From Actinomycetes bacterium (GTDB lineage Bacteria; Actinomycetota; Acidimicrobiia; Acidimicrobiales; Palsa-688), in assembly GCA_021816565.1 (NCBI GenBank), contig JAKAXN010000001.1, forward strand, positions 1 to 34,954: DNA of 34,954 nucleotides. The letters are read 5' to 3'. The position numbers were made by a program, and so were the translations under genes. The notes beneath the pieces were generated by a model. That model had not been told where the DNA came from and did not search any database. It saw only the letters and a program-made list of their open reading frames with translations. Below, one piece after another: positions 13,143-21,985 of this stretch; position 1 is the first letter of the stretch, and each line of letters begins with the position of its first letter.

Positions 13143-15902
13143 ATGGTGACTTCCACGGGCTCCACCGCCGTTCCGGCCGCCCGGCCCCCCGGGGCCGGGC
13201 CGGGCAACGCCCACCACGCCCTGGCCTCCCACGAGGTGGTCCTGCTGCTCGGGACCGACGCCAGCGCCGGCCTGTCCGGGCGGGCCGCCGAGGAGCGCCT
13301 CCGTCGGTTCGGTCGCAACGAGCTGGCCGAGGTCCGCACCGGTGGGGCGCTTAGGCGCCTGGGTCGCCAGGTCAACCACCCCCTGGTCTACGTGCTTCTA
13401 GCCTCCGGTCTGGTGGCCCTGCTGTTCGGCGAGACCGTCGACGCATCGGTGATCTTCGGGGTGGTGGCCGCCAATACGGCGGTCGGCTACCTGCAGGAGT
13501 CCAAGGCCGAGGCCGCTCTCGACGCCCTGAGGGCCATGGTGCGCACCGAGGCCCGGGTCCGCCGTGACGGTCACCGCCTGAGCATCCCCTCCGAGGAGAT
13601 CGTCCCGGGTGACGTGGTGCTGATCGAGGCCGGTGACCGGGTGCCGGCGGACCTCAGGCTGGTGGGACTCGACGAGCTGCGGGTGGACGAGTCGGCGCTC
13701 ACCGGCGAGTCGATCCCCGTGACGAAGGACGAGGTTGCACTACCGGCCGACACGCCGGTCGCGGACCGGCGCAACATGGTCTACTCGGCGACGCTGGTCT
13801 CCCACGGGACCGGCGTCGGGGTGGCGGTGGCCACCGGGGAGGAGACCGAGCTGGGGGAGATCCACCGGCTGGTCAGCTCGGCCGAGGAGCTGGAGACCCC
13901 GCTGACCCGCAAGCTGGACCGCTTCAGCCGGTTCCTCACCGTGATGATCGTGGGCCTGGCGGCGCTGACGTTCGTGGTCGGCCTGGTGCGCGGTGAGAAG
14001 GTCGACGAAATGTTCAGCGCCGCCGTGGCCCTGGCCGTGGGGGCCATTCCGGAGGGGCTGCCGGCAGCAGTCACCATCACCCTGGCCATCGGGATGACCC
14101 GTATGGCGGCCCGACGGGCGGTCATACGGCACATGCCGGCGGTGGAGACGCTGGGCAGCACCACTGTGGTGTGCTCCGACAAGACCGGCACCCTGACCCG
14201 CAACCAGATGACCGTGAGGGGCATCTGGACCCCCGACGGCTCCTTCGCCGTCACCGGCTCCGGTTACGACCCGGAGGGGGAGATCCGGTCCGGCTCGCGA
14301 ACGGTGACCGGCGACGACCTGCCTGCTGCGCTGCGCTGGTCGCTGATCGCCGGGACCGGCTGCAATGACGCCAAGCTGACCCGGTCGTCCGAGGGTTGGG
14401 GTGTCATCGGGGACCCGACGGAGGCGGCCATGCTCGTGTCGGCGGCCAAAGGCGGGATCAGCGCCGGCTGGGTGCGTGACCGCTTCCCGAGGGTGGGCAC
14501 CCTCCCGTTCAGCTCGGAGCGGCAGTACATGGCGACCCTCCATGACGACGCCGTCGGCGGCGGGAGGGTCCTCTTGGTCAAGGGAGCCGTGGAGCGGGTG
14601 CTGGACCTGTGCACCTCGATGGGTGGGGCCGCCGCCGGATCCCGAGAGCCCCCCGGCGTCGTGGCCGTGGACCGGGCCGCGGCGCTGGCCGCCGCGGCCG
14701 AACTGGCTGGCACCGGGCTGAGGGTGCTGGCCACCGCCACGGCCCGGGTTCCGGCCGGCCACACGCTCCGACCCGACCGCCTGCCGGCAAGCCTCACGCT
14801 CACCGGGCTGCAGGCCATGCTCGACCCACCCCGGACGGAGGCGGTGCGGGCGGTGGCGTCGTGCCGCGACGCGGGCATCGAGGTGAAGATGATCACCGGC
14901 GACCACGCTTCGACCGCCGTCGCCATCGCCGGACAGCTCGGCATCGTCGCCGACGACGGCCGGGAGGCGGTGCTGACCGGTGCCGAGCTGGCCGCTCTCA
15001 GCCCCGACGACTATCCCGAAGCGGTGGCCCGGGCCTCGGTGTTCGCCCGGGTGTCGCCCGAGCAGAAGCTGCGGCTGGTGCAGGCCCTGCAGGCCCGCAA
15101 CCAGGTGGTCGCCATGACCGGTGACGGGGTCAATGACGCCCCTGCCCTGCGCCAGGCCGACATCGGGGTGGCCATGGGCCTCAGCGGCACCGAGGTGGCC
15201 AAGGACGCCGCCGACATGATCCTCACCGACGACGACTTCGCCACCATCGAGGCCGCGGTGGAGGAGGGCCGGGGCGTGTTCGACAACCTCACCAAGTTCA
15301 TCGCCTGGACCCTTCCCACCAACATGGCCGAGGGGCTGGTCATCCTGGTGGCCATCCTGCTGGGCGCCACCCTCCCGCTGATCCCGGTCCAGATCCTGTG
15401 GATCAACATGACCACCGCGGTGGCGCTCGGCCTGATGCTGGCCTTCGAGCCGAAGGAGCCCGGCATCATGAGCCGCCGGCCCCGCGACCCGGCGCAGCCG
15501 ATCCTCACCGGTGCTCTGGTGCTGAGGATCCTGCTGGTGTCCGCCCTGCTGGTGGGGGGCGCGTCCTGGCTGTTCCACTGGGAGCAGTCGACCGGGGGAT
15601 CGGTGGACCAGGCGCGCACCGCCGCGCTCAACCTGTTCGTGGCGGTGGAGGTCCTCTACCTGTTCGCCTGCCGGTCCTTCACCCGCAGCGCGTGGAGGAT
15701 CGGCTTCTGGAGCAACCACTGGATCGTCGGCGGGGTGGCGGTCCAGGTGGCCGGCCAGGCCGCCATCACCTACCTGCCGGTCATGAACGACCTGTTCGGG
15801 ACCGCCCCTATCGGAGCGGCGTCGTGGCTGCGGATCCTGGCTCTTTCGTGCGGGCTGGCCGCGGTGCTGGCCGCAGACAAGAGGATCCGTCGGACCGCCT
15901 GA
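13143..15902 (+). CDS. ctpF: P-type cation ATPase, CtpF-like
   Basis: 919-aa P2-type ATPase collinear with M. tuberculosis CtpF (905 aa), a calcium-linked exporter. Visible parts: N-terminal cytosolic domain with HEVVLLL; actuator TGES at 187-190; TM4 AIPEGLPAAV at 301-310; phosphorylation loop CSDKTGTLT with Asp346; nucleotide domain FSSERQYMATL and VKGAVERVLDLC; hinge TGDGVNDAPALRQADIG near 658; and TM6 LWINMTTAVALGLMLAFEP. TM6 lacks the Asp that SERCA uses, as in CtpF, so ion choice is not fixed by sequence. ATG 13143 follows GGGAGAG. The divergent USP neighbour and DosR-like box suggest induction under hypoxia or redox stress. Confidence 0.93.
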   Translation: MVTSTGSTAVPAARPPGAGPGNAHHALASHEVVLLLGTDASAGLSGRAAEERLRRFGRNELAEVRTGGALRRLGRQVNHPLVYVLLASGLVALLFGETVDASVIFGVVAANTAVGYLQESKAEAALDALRAMVRTEARVRRDGHRLSIPSEEIVPGDVVLIEAGDRVPADLRLVGLDELRVDESALTGESIPVTKDEVALPADTPVADRRNMVYSATLVSHGTGVGVAVATGEETELGEIHRLVSSAEELETPLTRKLDRFSRFLTVMIVGLAALTFVVGLVRGEKVDEMFSAAVALAVGAIPEGLPAAVTITLAIGMTRMAARRAVIRHMPAVETLGSTTVVCSDKTGTLTRNQMTVRGIWTPDGSFAVTGSGYDPEGEIRSGSRTVTGDDLPAALRWSLIAGTGCNDAKLTRSSEGWGVIGDPTEAAMLVSAAKGGISAGWVRDRFPRVGTLPFSSERQYMATLHDDAVGGGRVLLVKGAVERVLDLCTSMGGAAAGSREPPGVVAVDRAAALAAAAELAGTGLRVLATATARVPAGHTLRPDRLPASLTLTGLQAMLDPPRTEAVRAVASCRDAGIEVKMITGDHASTAVAIAGQLGIVADDGREAVLTGAELAALSPDDYPEAVARASVFARVSPEQKLRLVQALQARNQVVAMTGDGVNDAPALRQADIGVAMGLSGTEVAKDAADMILTDDDFATIEAAVEEGRGVFDNLTKFIAWTLPTNMAEGLVILVAILLGATLPLIPVQILWINMTTAVALGLMLAFEPKEPGIMSRRPRDPAQPILTGALVLRILLVSALLVGGASWLFHWEQSTGGSVDQARTAALNLFVAVEVLYLFACRSFTRSAWRIGFWSNHWIVGGVAVQVAGQAAITYLPVMNDLFGTAPIGAASWLRILALSCGLAAVLAADKRIRRTA

Positions 15903-15906
15903 CCGG

Positions 15907-17199
15907 TCATCTGGTCTGCGCCCTGGAGGGATGGCGCTTCCTGCCCCTGTGGGCCGCCTCCACCCGCACCCGGGTTATGGCCCGGCCCTCGATGTCCAAG
16001 ACGGTGACCCTGCGGCCGGCCACCTCGGCCTTCTCGCCCGGGGCCGGGATGTGCCCGAGCCGCTCCAGCACCAGCCCGGCCACCGTGGTGAAGGGGCCGG
16101 TGACCGCCTCGATGCCGAGGTCGGACAGGTCGTGCACGGGAAACGAGCCGGGCAGGATCAACGTCCCGTCGGGGAGATGGCGGACCGTCTGTATGTCCCG
16201 GTCGGTCTCGTCGTAGATCTCCCCGACGATCTCCTCGAGCAGATCCTCGATGGTGACGATGCCCTCGACTCCACCGAAGTCGTCTATGACCACGGCCATG
16301 TGCTGGTGGGAGCGTTGAAGCTCCCGCAGCGCCCGCAGCACCCTCATCGATCCCGGGTAGGTGGGCACCGGATGGGTGTAGCCGGCCACGGAGCCGGTCC
16401 CCGACACCAGCTCACGCAGGTGGACCATGCCCACGACCCGGTCCAGCTCGTTGCGCTGGGCTACCGGGGCCCGGGAGTGCCCGCTCGTGGACAGGACCGA
16501 GACCGCGCTCTCGCAGGACGCCGCGGGGTCGATGGTGACCACGTCGTGCCGGGGGCGCATCACCTGGCGGAGGCGGCGACCGGCGATCTCGAACGCCCCG
16601 GAGATGATGGTCTGCTGCAGATCCGAGACGCTCGGCTGGGAGCTGAGCAGGTCGCGGATCTCCTCTTCCGTGATGTCCTCCCGCACCCGTGACGGGTCGC
16701 CGCCGGCGAGCCTGACGGCTGCGTCGGTGGACCGGGACAGGAGCCACACCACCGGACGGGTGACCTGGGCCAGCAGGGCCACGGGCCAGGCCACCGTGAC
16801 GGCCCACGACTCGGCTCTCTGCATGGCCACGCGCTTGGGGGCCAGCTCCCCGAACACCAGCGTCACGTAGGACAGGATGGCGGTGACCGCCACCACCGAT
16901 GCCGCTTCGGCCCCGTCCCCGGCCCAGCCCAGGCGGCGCCTCAGCGGCTCGGCCAGCGATACGGCCGCTGACGCCGAGGCCAGGAACCCGGCCAGGGTGA
17001 TGCCGACCTGGACGGCGGAGAGGAACCGGTTCGGGGAGCGGGCCAGCCGGGCCGCCAGGGCGTGCCTCCCGCCCCGGGCCGCCATGCGCTGGAGCTGCCC
17101 GTCCCGGAGCGACACGAAGGCCATCTCGCTGCCGGCCAGTGCCCCGTTGACGGCGACCAGGACCGCGAGCAGGGCTATCTGCGGCCACACCCCGCTCAT
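15907..17199 (-). CDS. CNNM/CorC-family hemolysin-like membrane protein
   Basis: 430 aa. An N-terminal DUF21/CNNM membrane domain (about 1-180, starting GALAGSEMAFVSLRDGQL, with SYVTLVFGELAPKRVA near 110) is followed by a CBS pair (about 205-330; MAVVIDDFGGVEGIVTIEDLLEEIVGEI) and a C-terminal CorC/HlyC transporter-associated domain (about 345-420; LPGSFPVHDLSDLG). Relatives are implicated in magnesium/cobalt efflux or Na+-coupled Mg2+ transport; the hemolysin name is historical. It lies between two P-type ATPases, facing the first (4-bp gap) and divergent from the second, which fits a cation-homeostasis block. Confidence 0.9.
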   Translation of the reverse strand: MSGVWPQIALLAVLVAVNGALAGSEMAFVSLRDGQLQRMAARGGRHALAARLARSPNRFLSAVQVGITLAGFLASASAAVSLAEPLRRRLGWAGDGAEAASVVAVTAILSYVTLVFGELAPKRVAMQRAESWAVTVAWPVALLAQVTRPVVWLLSRSTDAAVRLAGGDPSRVREDITEEEIRDLLSSQPSVSDLQQTIISGAFEIAGRRLRQVMRPRHDVVTIDPAASCESAVSVLSTSGHSRAPVAQRNELDRVVGMVHLRELVSGTGSVAGYTHPVPTYPGSMRVLRALRELQRSHQHMAVVIDDFGGVEGIVTIEDLLEEIVGEIYDETDRDIQTVRHLPDGTLILPGSFPVHDLSDLGIEAVTGPFTTVAGLVLERLGHIPAPGEKAEVAGRRVTVLDIEGRAITRVRVEAAHRGRKRHPSRAQTR

Positions 17200-17398
17200 G
17201 ACGGGTGATGACCGCGGGTGGCCGCTCTCGTCACGACCTCTCGGCGACGGGCCCGATGCTCACTCGCGTAGACCTCCTGGACACCGACCGTCACAGAGCG
17301 CCGGTCCGGCCGGCAAGAGGACAACGTCGGGTCCCGCCCTCCGGCCGGTCGGGAGCCGGCCGGTGCGGCCCCGACGATGGGCCCAGCGGCTCTACCCG

Positions 17399-17408
17399 GG
17401 GACCTCCG
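17399..17408. promoter_or_regulatory. GGGACCTCCG element before second P-type ATPase
   Basis: The ten bases GGGACCTCCG, 20 bp before the ATG at 17429, repeat those at 13084-13093 in the DosR-like box before ctpF. Here the second half-site is lost, so it may be chance in GC-rich DNA. The rest of the 229-bp spacer (17200-17428) shows no gene. Confidence 0.2.
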
Positions 17409-17428
17409 GCGGGGCTGCAAATGGGGCC

Positions 17429-20023
17429 ATGACGAGCGACACCGTGCGATTCGCTCGTCCTCGGTCCGGGTTGACCTCGGCGGAGGCCCGGGCCCGGCTG
17501 GCCCGCGACGGTCCCAACGTGCTGCCCGCGGCGCGAGCCGCGGCGCCGTGGAGGCAGCTGGCCGCCCAGCTCACCCATTTCTTCGCGGCTCTGCTGTGGG
17601 TGGCGGCCGGGTTGGCGGTCCTGAGCGGGATGTTGCAGCTCGGGGTGGCCATAGCGGCGGTCGTCGTGGTCAACGGGGCGTTCGCCTTCGCCCAGGAGTA
17701 CCGGGCCGGACGGGCGGCTGCCAGCCTGCGGTCCATGCTCCCCCGGCGGGCCCGGGTCCGCCGGGACGGCGAGCCCGTCGATGTGGACGCCTCGGAGCTC
17801 GTAGTCGGTGACGTGGTGCTGCTGAGCGCGGGGGACCGCATCTCCGCCGACCTGGAGGTCCTCTCGGCCCGGCTGCTCGCCGTCGACTGCTCCATGCTCA
17901 CCGGCGAGAGCGTTCCGGAGACCCCCGACACGGGTTCTGCGCTGGCCGCCGGCACGTTCTGCGTGGAAGGGGAGGCCGAGGCGGCGGTGGTGGCGACCGG
18001 GGCCCGGACCCGCCTGGCCGGGATCGTGGAGCTGACCCAGCACGCCAGGCGACCGAAGAGCCCGTTGACGCTCGAGCTGAACCGGGTGGTTCGGACGATC
18101 GCCGTTATCGCCGTCGGGGTGGGGGCGGCGTTCTTCCTCATCGCCTGGCTGGTCGGCTTCGGCGCCCGGGACGGGTTCCTGTTCGCGGTCGGTGTGACGG
18201 TGGCCCTGGTACCGGAGGGCCTGCTGCCCACGGTCACGCTGTCATTGGCCCGCGGGGCGCAGCGTATGGCCGGCCGCAAGGCCCTGGTCCGGCACCTCGA
18301 GTCGGTGGAGACCCTCGGATCGACCACCTTCATCTGCACCGACAAGACCGGCACCTTGACCCGCAACGAGATGATGGTCGTCGCCGCCTGGACCCCCGAC
18401 GGGGAGGCGTCGGTGCGCGGCAGCGGCTACGAGCCGACCGGCGACGTGTCCTGCCCCCCGGAGGCCAGGCCGGCTCTCGCCCGGCTGTCCCTGGCCGGGG
18501 TCCGCTGCTCGGTCGGCCGGGTGGCGGAGGAGGACGGGGCGTGGGTGGCCCGGGGCGACCCCATGGAGGCCGCGCTCCACGCCTTCGCCTGCCGGCTCGG
18601 GGTCGACGTGGGGTCCGACGAACGGGCCCGCCCGCTGCGGGACTGGGTCCCCTTCGATCCGCGCCGGCGCCGGATGTCCGCGGTGGTGGGGTCGGAGCTG
18701 GTCGTCAAGGGGGCCCCTGAGGCGGTGCTTGACCTGTGCCCCGGGGGTCCGGCGGCGAGACCGGTCGCCGACCGGATGGCGCACACCGGGCTGCGGGTGC
18801 TGGCGGTAGCCGCCCGGCGGTGGGACGGGTCGGGCCCGGCCGCTCCAGCCGACGAGCGGGACCTGGACCTCATCGGCCTGGTCGGCATGGAGGATCCGCC
18901 CCGCCCGGCCGCCGCAGCAGCGGTGGCGTCTTGCCGGCAGGCCGGGATAAGGATCGCAGTCGTCACCGGGGACCACCCCGGCACCGCCATGGGCGTCGCC
19001 CGCGAGGTCGGGATCGCCGGGCCCGGAAGCCTGGCGCTGGAGGGCAGGAGCCTGCCGGGGGACGAGGAGGTGCTCGGCGCCCTGCTCGACCGCGACGGCG
19101 TGGTGGTGAGCCGGGTGTCCCCCGAGGACAAGCTGAGGATCGCCCGGGCCCTGCAGCGCCGCGGCCACGTGGTGGCCATGACCGGTGACGGGGTCAACGA
19201 CGGGCCGGCCCTGCAGGAGGCCGACATCGGCGTGGCCATGGGCCGCGGCGGTACGGACGTGGCCCGCGAGGCGGCCGACCTGGTGCTGCTCGACGACGAC
19301 TTCGCCACCATCGTGGCGGCGGTGGCCGAGGGACGTTCCACCTACGCCAACATCCGCCGGTTCTTGACCTACCACCTGACCGACAATGTGGCCGAGCTGA
19401 CGCCGTTCGTGGTGTGGGCCCTCTCGGGCGGTCGTTTCCCCCTGGCCCTCGGGGTGCTGCAGATCCTGTGCCTCGACATCGGCACGGACCTGCTCCCGGC
19501 CCTGGCCCTCGGCGCCGAGCAGCCCCGGCCCGACAGCCTCCACCGGCCGCCGACCGGCCGCCACCTCATCGACCGGAGCCTGCTCACCAGGGTCTTCGGC
19601 GTGCTGGGGCCGGTCGAGGCGGTGGTGGAGATCGCGGCCTTCGCCCTGGCCCTGGTCCTGGCCGGCTGGCGCCCCGATGGCCCCGGGCCCTCCTCCGAGG
19701 TGCTCGCCGCGGCCTCGGGGGCGGCCTTCGCCGCGGTCGTCTTCGGTCAGATGGGCAACGCCTTCGCCTGCCGCAGCGTGCGGCGCACGCCATGGAGGCT
19801 GGGGTGGCTGTCCAACCCGCTCCTGGCTGGCGCGGTGGCGCTGGAGCTGGCCGCCCTCCTGGGCTTCTTGTACTTCGAGCCGCTGGCCGACGCCCTCGGC
19901 CAGGCCCCTCCGGCCTTGTGGCCGGCCGTGGTGGCGGTGACCGCGGCGCCGGCGGTGCTGGTCGCCGACGCCCTCCACAAGCGGTGGATCTGGCGTGCAC
20001 CCGGACTCAACCGGAACGGGTGA
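17429..20023 (+). CDS. P-type ATPase with Na+/K+-ATPase-type (P2C-like) cation site
   Basis: 864 aa. Core motifs: TGES at 158-161, TDKTGTLT with Asp305, VVKGAPEAVLDLC, and TGDGVNDGPALQEADIG. The transport segments follow Na+/K+- and H+/K+-ATPase alpha subunits rather than SERCA: TM4 ALVPEGLLPTVTLSLARG (Glu263), TM5 HLTDNVAELTPF (Glu656) and TM6 LCLDIGTDLLPALALGAEQP (Asp683, Asp687), keeping the acidic residues that bind cations there. It is shorter than animal alpha chains, and no beta subunit gene is adjacent. Which ions it moves is not known from sequence. ATG 17429 was chosen over a much longer upstream frame because homology begins at SGLTSAEARARL. Divergent from the CNNM gene. Confidence 0.9.
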   Translation: MTSDTVRFARPRSGLTSAEARARLARDGPNVLPAARAAAPWRQLAAQLTHFFAALLWVAAGLAVLSGMLQLGVAIAAVVVVNGAFAFAQEYRAGRAAASLRSMLPRRARVRRDGEPVDVDASELVVGDVVLLSAGDRISADLEVLSARLLAVDCSMLTGESVPETPDTGSALAAGTFCVEGEAEAAVVATGARTRLAGIVELTQHARRPKSPLTLELNRVVRTIAVIAVGVGAAFFLIAWLVGFGARDGFLFAVGVTVALVPEGLLPTVTLSLARGAQRMAGRKALVRHLESVETLGSTTFICTDKTGTLTRNEMMVVAAWTPDGEASVRGSGYEPTGDVSCPPEARPALARLSLAGVRCSVGRVAEEDGAWVARGDPMEAALHAFACRLGVDVGSDERARPLRDWVPFDPRRRRMSAVVGSELVVKGAPEAVLDLCPGGPAARPVADRMAHTGLRVLAVAARRWDGSGPAAPADERDLDLIGLVGMEDPPRPAAAAAVASCRQAGIRIAVVTGDHPGTAMGVAREVGIAGPGSLALEGRSLPGDEEVLGALLDRDGVVVSRVSPEDKLRIARALQRRGHVVAMTGDGVNDGPALQEADIGVAMGRGGTDVAREAADLVLLDDDFATIVAAVAEGRSTYANIRRFLTYHLTDNVAELTPFVVWALSGGRFPLALGVLQILCLDIGTDLLPALALGAEQPRPDSLHRPPTGRHLIDRSLLTRVFGVLGPVEAVVEIAAFALALVLAGWRPDGPGPSSEVLAAASGAAFAAVVFGQMGNAFACRSVRRTPWRLGWLSNPLLAGAVALELAALLGFLYFEPLADALGQAPPALWPAVVAVTAAPAVLVADALHKRWIWRAPGLNRNG

Positions 20024-20087
20024 GGACACGGCCCGGCGCCGGTGCACATCTGAATCGGTAGATGCCCGAGCCGGATGGAGACCGGCG

Positions 20088-20317
20088 GTGCGGTACCGGC
20101 TGTTGATGCGACTGCTCAGCCTGGCGGTGATCGTGTTGACCCTGGGCCTGTTCCTGATCGTCATCAACGCCGCGATCCTCGGTATCACCGCCGAGGTGTC
20201 CTCGCACCTGTCGATCGACAGCTTCGGCTCCGCGCTGGCGGGCGGGATCCTCATCTCCCTCTTCAGCTGGGGGCCGAGCTCCTGGCCCCGGCCCGCCGGG
20301 CCCGGGCCCGGCGTTAG
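20088..20317 (+). pseudogene. Truncated, frameshifted YvlD-like (phage holin superfamily IV) membrane gene
   Basis: The frame from GTG 20088 gives LTLGLFLIVINAAILGITAE and SIDSFGSALAGGILISLFSW, the C-terminal half of the small four-span YvlD family. The N-terminal two spans are missing because the ATPase gene ends just upstream. After LFSW the frame is lost at a run of five G (20269-20273). Shifting frame restores AELLAPARRARARR and a stop at 20315-20317, a plausible native tail. Read as a relic; expression as a short peptide cannot be excluded. Confidence 0.5.
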
Positions 20318-20360
20318 CCGCCCGCCGCGGGCCTCGAGGCCTGGTCGCGCCCGGCCGGTC

Positions 20361-21887
20361 CTACGTCCGACTGGTGCCCTGGTGATCTGCTGGGTCAGGC
20401 GTCGCCGGCGGAGCCGGTGCCTCCTGCGGTGCCGGGCTGTCCGTCACGTCGACGGCCGTGGGGGCCGGTGTCATGGACCGGAGTCGTCGCAGCCACAGTT
20501 CGTAGAGCGCCAGGACGGCGGCGATGACGAGAAAGCCGGCGAACGACACGGAGAAGATCAGCATCAGCAGGACCGCCGCCACCACTCCGCTCACCTGCAT
20601 GGCCGACATGTGCGATTCGATCCAGTTGACGGTCCGGTCGTCGCCGGCCGCCCGGACCGTCGCCAACGCCAGCCCCCAGGCCTGCCGGCCGCCCGTCGCC
20701 ACATAGCCCCTCGAAGCGCGGGCCCACGGGTACGGTCCCGTGATCAGGGCGACGACGGCCACGGCGGCCAGGCCGGCCATGAGCCACCCGCTGAGCGTGA
20801 AGAACCCGTGGGTGACCTGGTCGAGGATGGCCTGCCGGGCGGCCTTGTTCTGCGGCTTACCGGTGCTGACCAGGTCGCTCTGCAGCCACCAGGTGGCCCG
20901 TCGGAAGATGACCAGACCCAGAAGCCCACCCACCGACAGCTGCAACAGTGTGCGGCGCCGGCGCCGGGAGATCCACAGGGCCACGGCGCCCACCACGGGA
21001 GTCAGCACCAGGAGCAGGACGGTTATCCGGTCGAAGGCCCGGACCAGCCGCTGGGCCTGGGTCAGCTTGTCAGCGGGGAACAGCGGGATCTGGCCGCAGG
21101 TGGCCGGGAGGGGCCGCCCGAGGGCGGCGGAGATCCTCTGGCAGGCAGCGGCTGGAACCTCGTTGTTCGAGAGCGTCGGCAGGGTCACGGTCCTGCCGAC
21201 CAGCCCGGACACGAACGGGCCGAGCTCCTGCAGGGTGGAGTTGATCAGCGGTACGAGGTTCAGGACCACCTCGCCGTTGGTCGTCACCAACGCATTGCTG
21301 TTGCCCCTGAGCACCTTCACCAGCTCGTCGTGGGCGAACCGGTTGGCGTTGACCCACAGGGTTTGGAACTGCGGGGAGCTGAGCACCCTGTCCACGCCCG
21401 TCTGCACGTACCCCTTGACCCCGTTGGTGATGGGGGCCGCCAGGAAGGAGGCCTTCGGCGGCAGGGCGCTGGCGATCTGTCCCTGGGCGTCGAGCGCGGT
21501 GAACAGCTCGTTGGTGACTTCGGCGCTGATCGCCGCGGTCACCGCCGGGTCGGAGGCGATGGGCCCCACGGTGCGGACCCAGCCGTTGGTGTTCAGCACG
21601 GTGTTGTGGGCCCAACCGACTACCGCGGTCAACGGTAGTAGCAGCGAGAACACCACCACGAGCGCGCCGACGAGGATGCGCCGGGCCCGGGCCCGGCGTC
21701 GTCGGCGCCGGCCGAGCTTGTCGAGGGCCGAGACAGCGGCGTCTCTCTCGGCCCGCAGCCGGTCGATTTCCCCGGCGGGTTCTTCGCCGCCGACCGGGAG
21801 GGTGGCGGGGGGTGGCTGCTGCCCGCCTAGTGGTTCTCCCGCACCGGGCCCGGTCGCGGCCTTGTCCTGGTCGGGTTCAACTTCCAT
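20361..21887 (-). CDS. Membrane protein of unknown function
   Basis: 508 aa, not recognised as a named family. Residues 1-37 are Pro/Gly-rich, 38-58 look like a short coiled coil (EIDRLRAERDAAVSALDKL), and 60-70 are almost all Arg. A first span follows at about 71-92. Then comes a roughly 190-residue extracytoplasmic region with SDPAVTAAISAEVTNELF and two cysteines (ACQ and TCGQ) likely to form a disulfide. Further spans lie near 285-308, 318-335, 370-392 and 440-465, and a Pro/Ala-rich tail ends the protein. Similar unnamed membrane proteins are common in Actinomycetota. ATG 21887 has AGGAT 6 bases upstream. It lies 98 bp downstream of the SHOCT gene on the same strand, possibly one transcript. 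Confidence 0.75.
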   Translation of the reverse strand: MEVEPDQDKAATGPGAGEPLGGQQPPPATLPVGGEEPAGEIDRLRAERDAAVSALDKLGRRRRRRARARRILVGALVVVFSLLLPLTAVVGWAHNTVLNTNGWVRTVGPIASDPAVTAAISAEVTNELFTALDAQGQIASALPPKASFLAAPITNGVKGYVQTGVDRVLSSPQFQTLWVNANRFAHDELVKVLRGNSNALVTTNGEVVLNLVPLINSTLQELGPFVSGLVGRTVTLPTLSNNEVPAAACQRISAALGRPLPATCGQIPLFPADKLTQAQRLVRAFDRITVLLLVLTPVVGAVALWISRRRRRTLLQLSVGGLLGLVIFRRATWWLQSDLVSTGKPQNKAARQAILDQVTHGFFTLSGWLMAGLAAVAVVALITGPYPWARASRGYVATGGRQAWGLALATVRAAGDDRTVNWIESHMSAMQVSGVVAAVLLMLIFSVSFAGFLVIAAVLALYELWLRRLRSMTPAPTAVDVTDSPAPQEAPAPPATPDPADHQGTSRT

Positions 21888-21985
21888 GAGAGATCCTGCC
21901 TAAGGTCGATTCCGGGGTCGGGGGGTGCGGCGACCGGGCGCCGCCGGGCGGCCGCCGGGTCCGGCGTCGCCTACGGGGCCGACCG

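Noticed and set aside
13740..15719. 659-codon open frame on the minus strand
   Set aside because: Antisense to ctpF with Gly/His/Arg/Gln-rich low-complexity sequence and no motif; a shadow of codon bias in GC-rich DNA.
16877..17428. Upstream extension of the second P-type ATPase frame
   Set aside because: Antisense to the CNNM gene and low complexity; homology starts after ATG 17429.
18242..20254. 670-codon open frame on the minus strand
   Set aside because: Antisense shadow of the second P-type ATPase, without recognisable domains.
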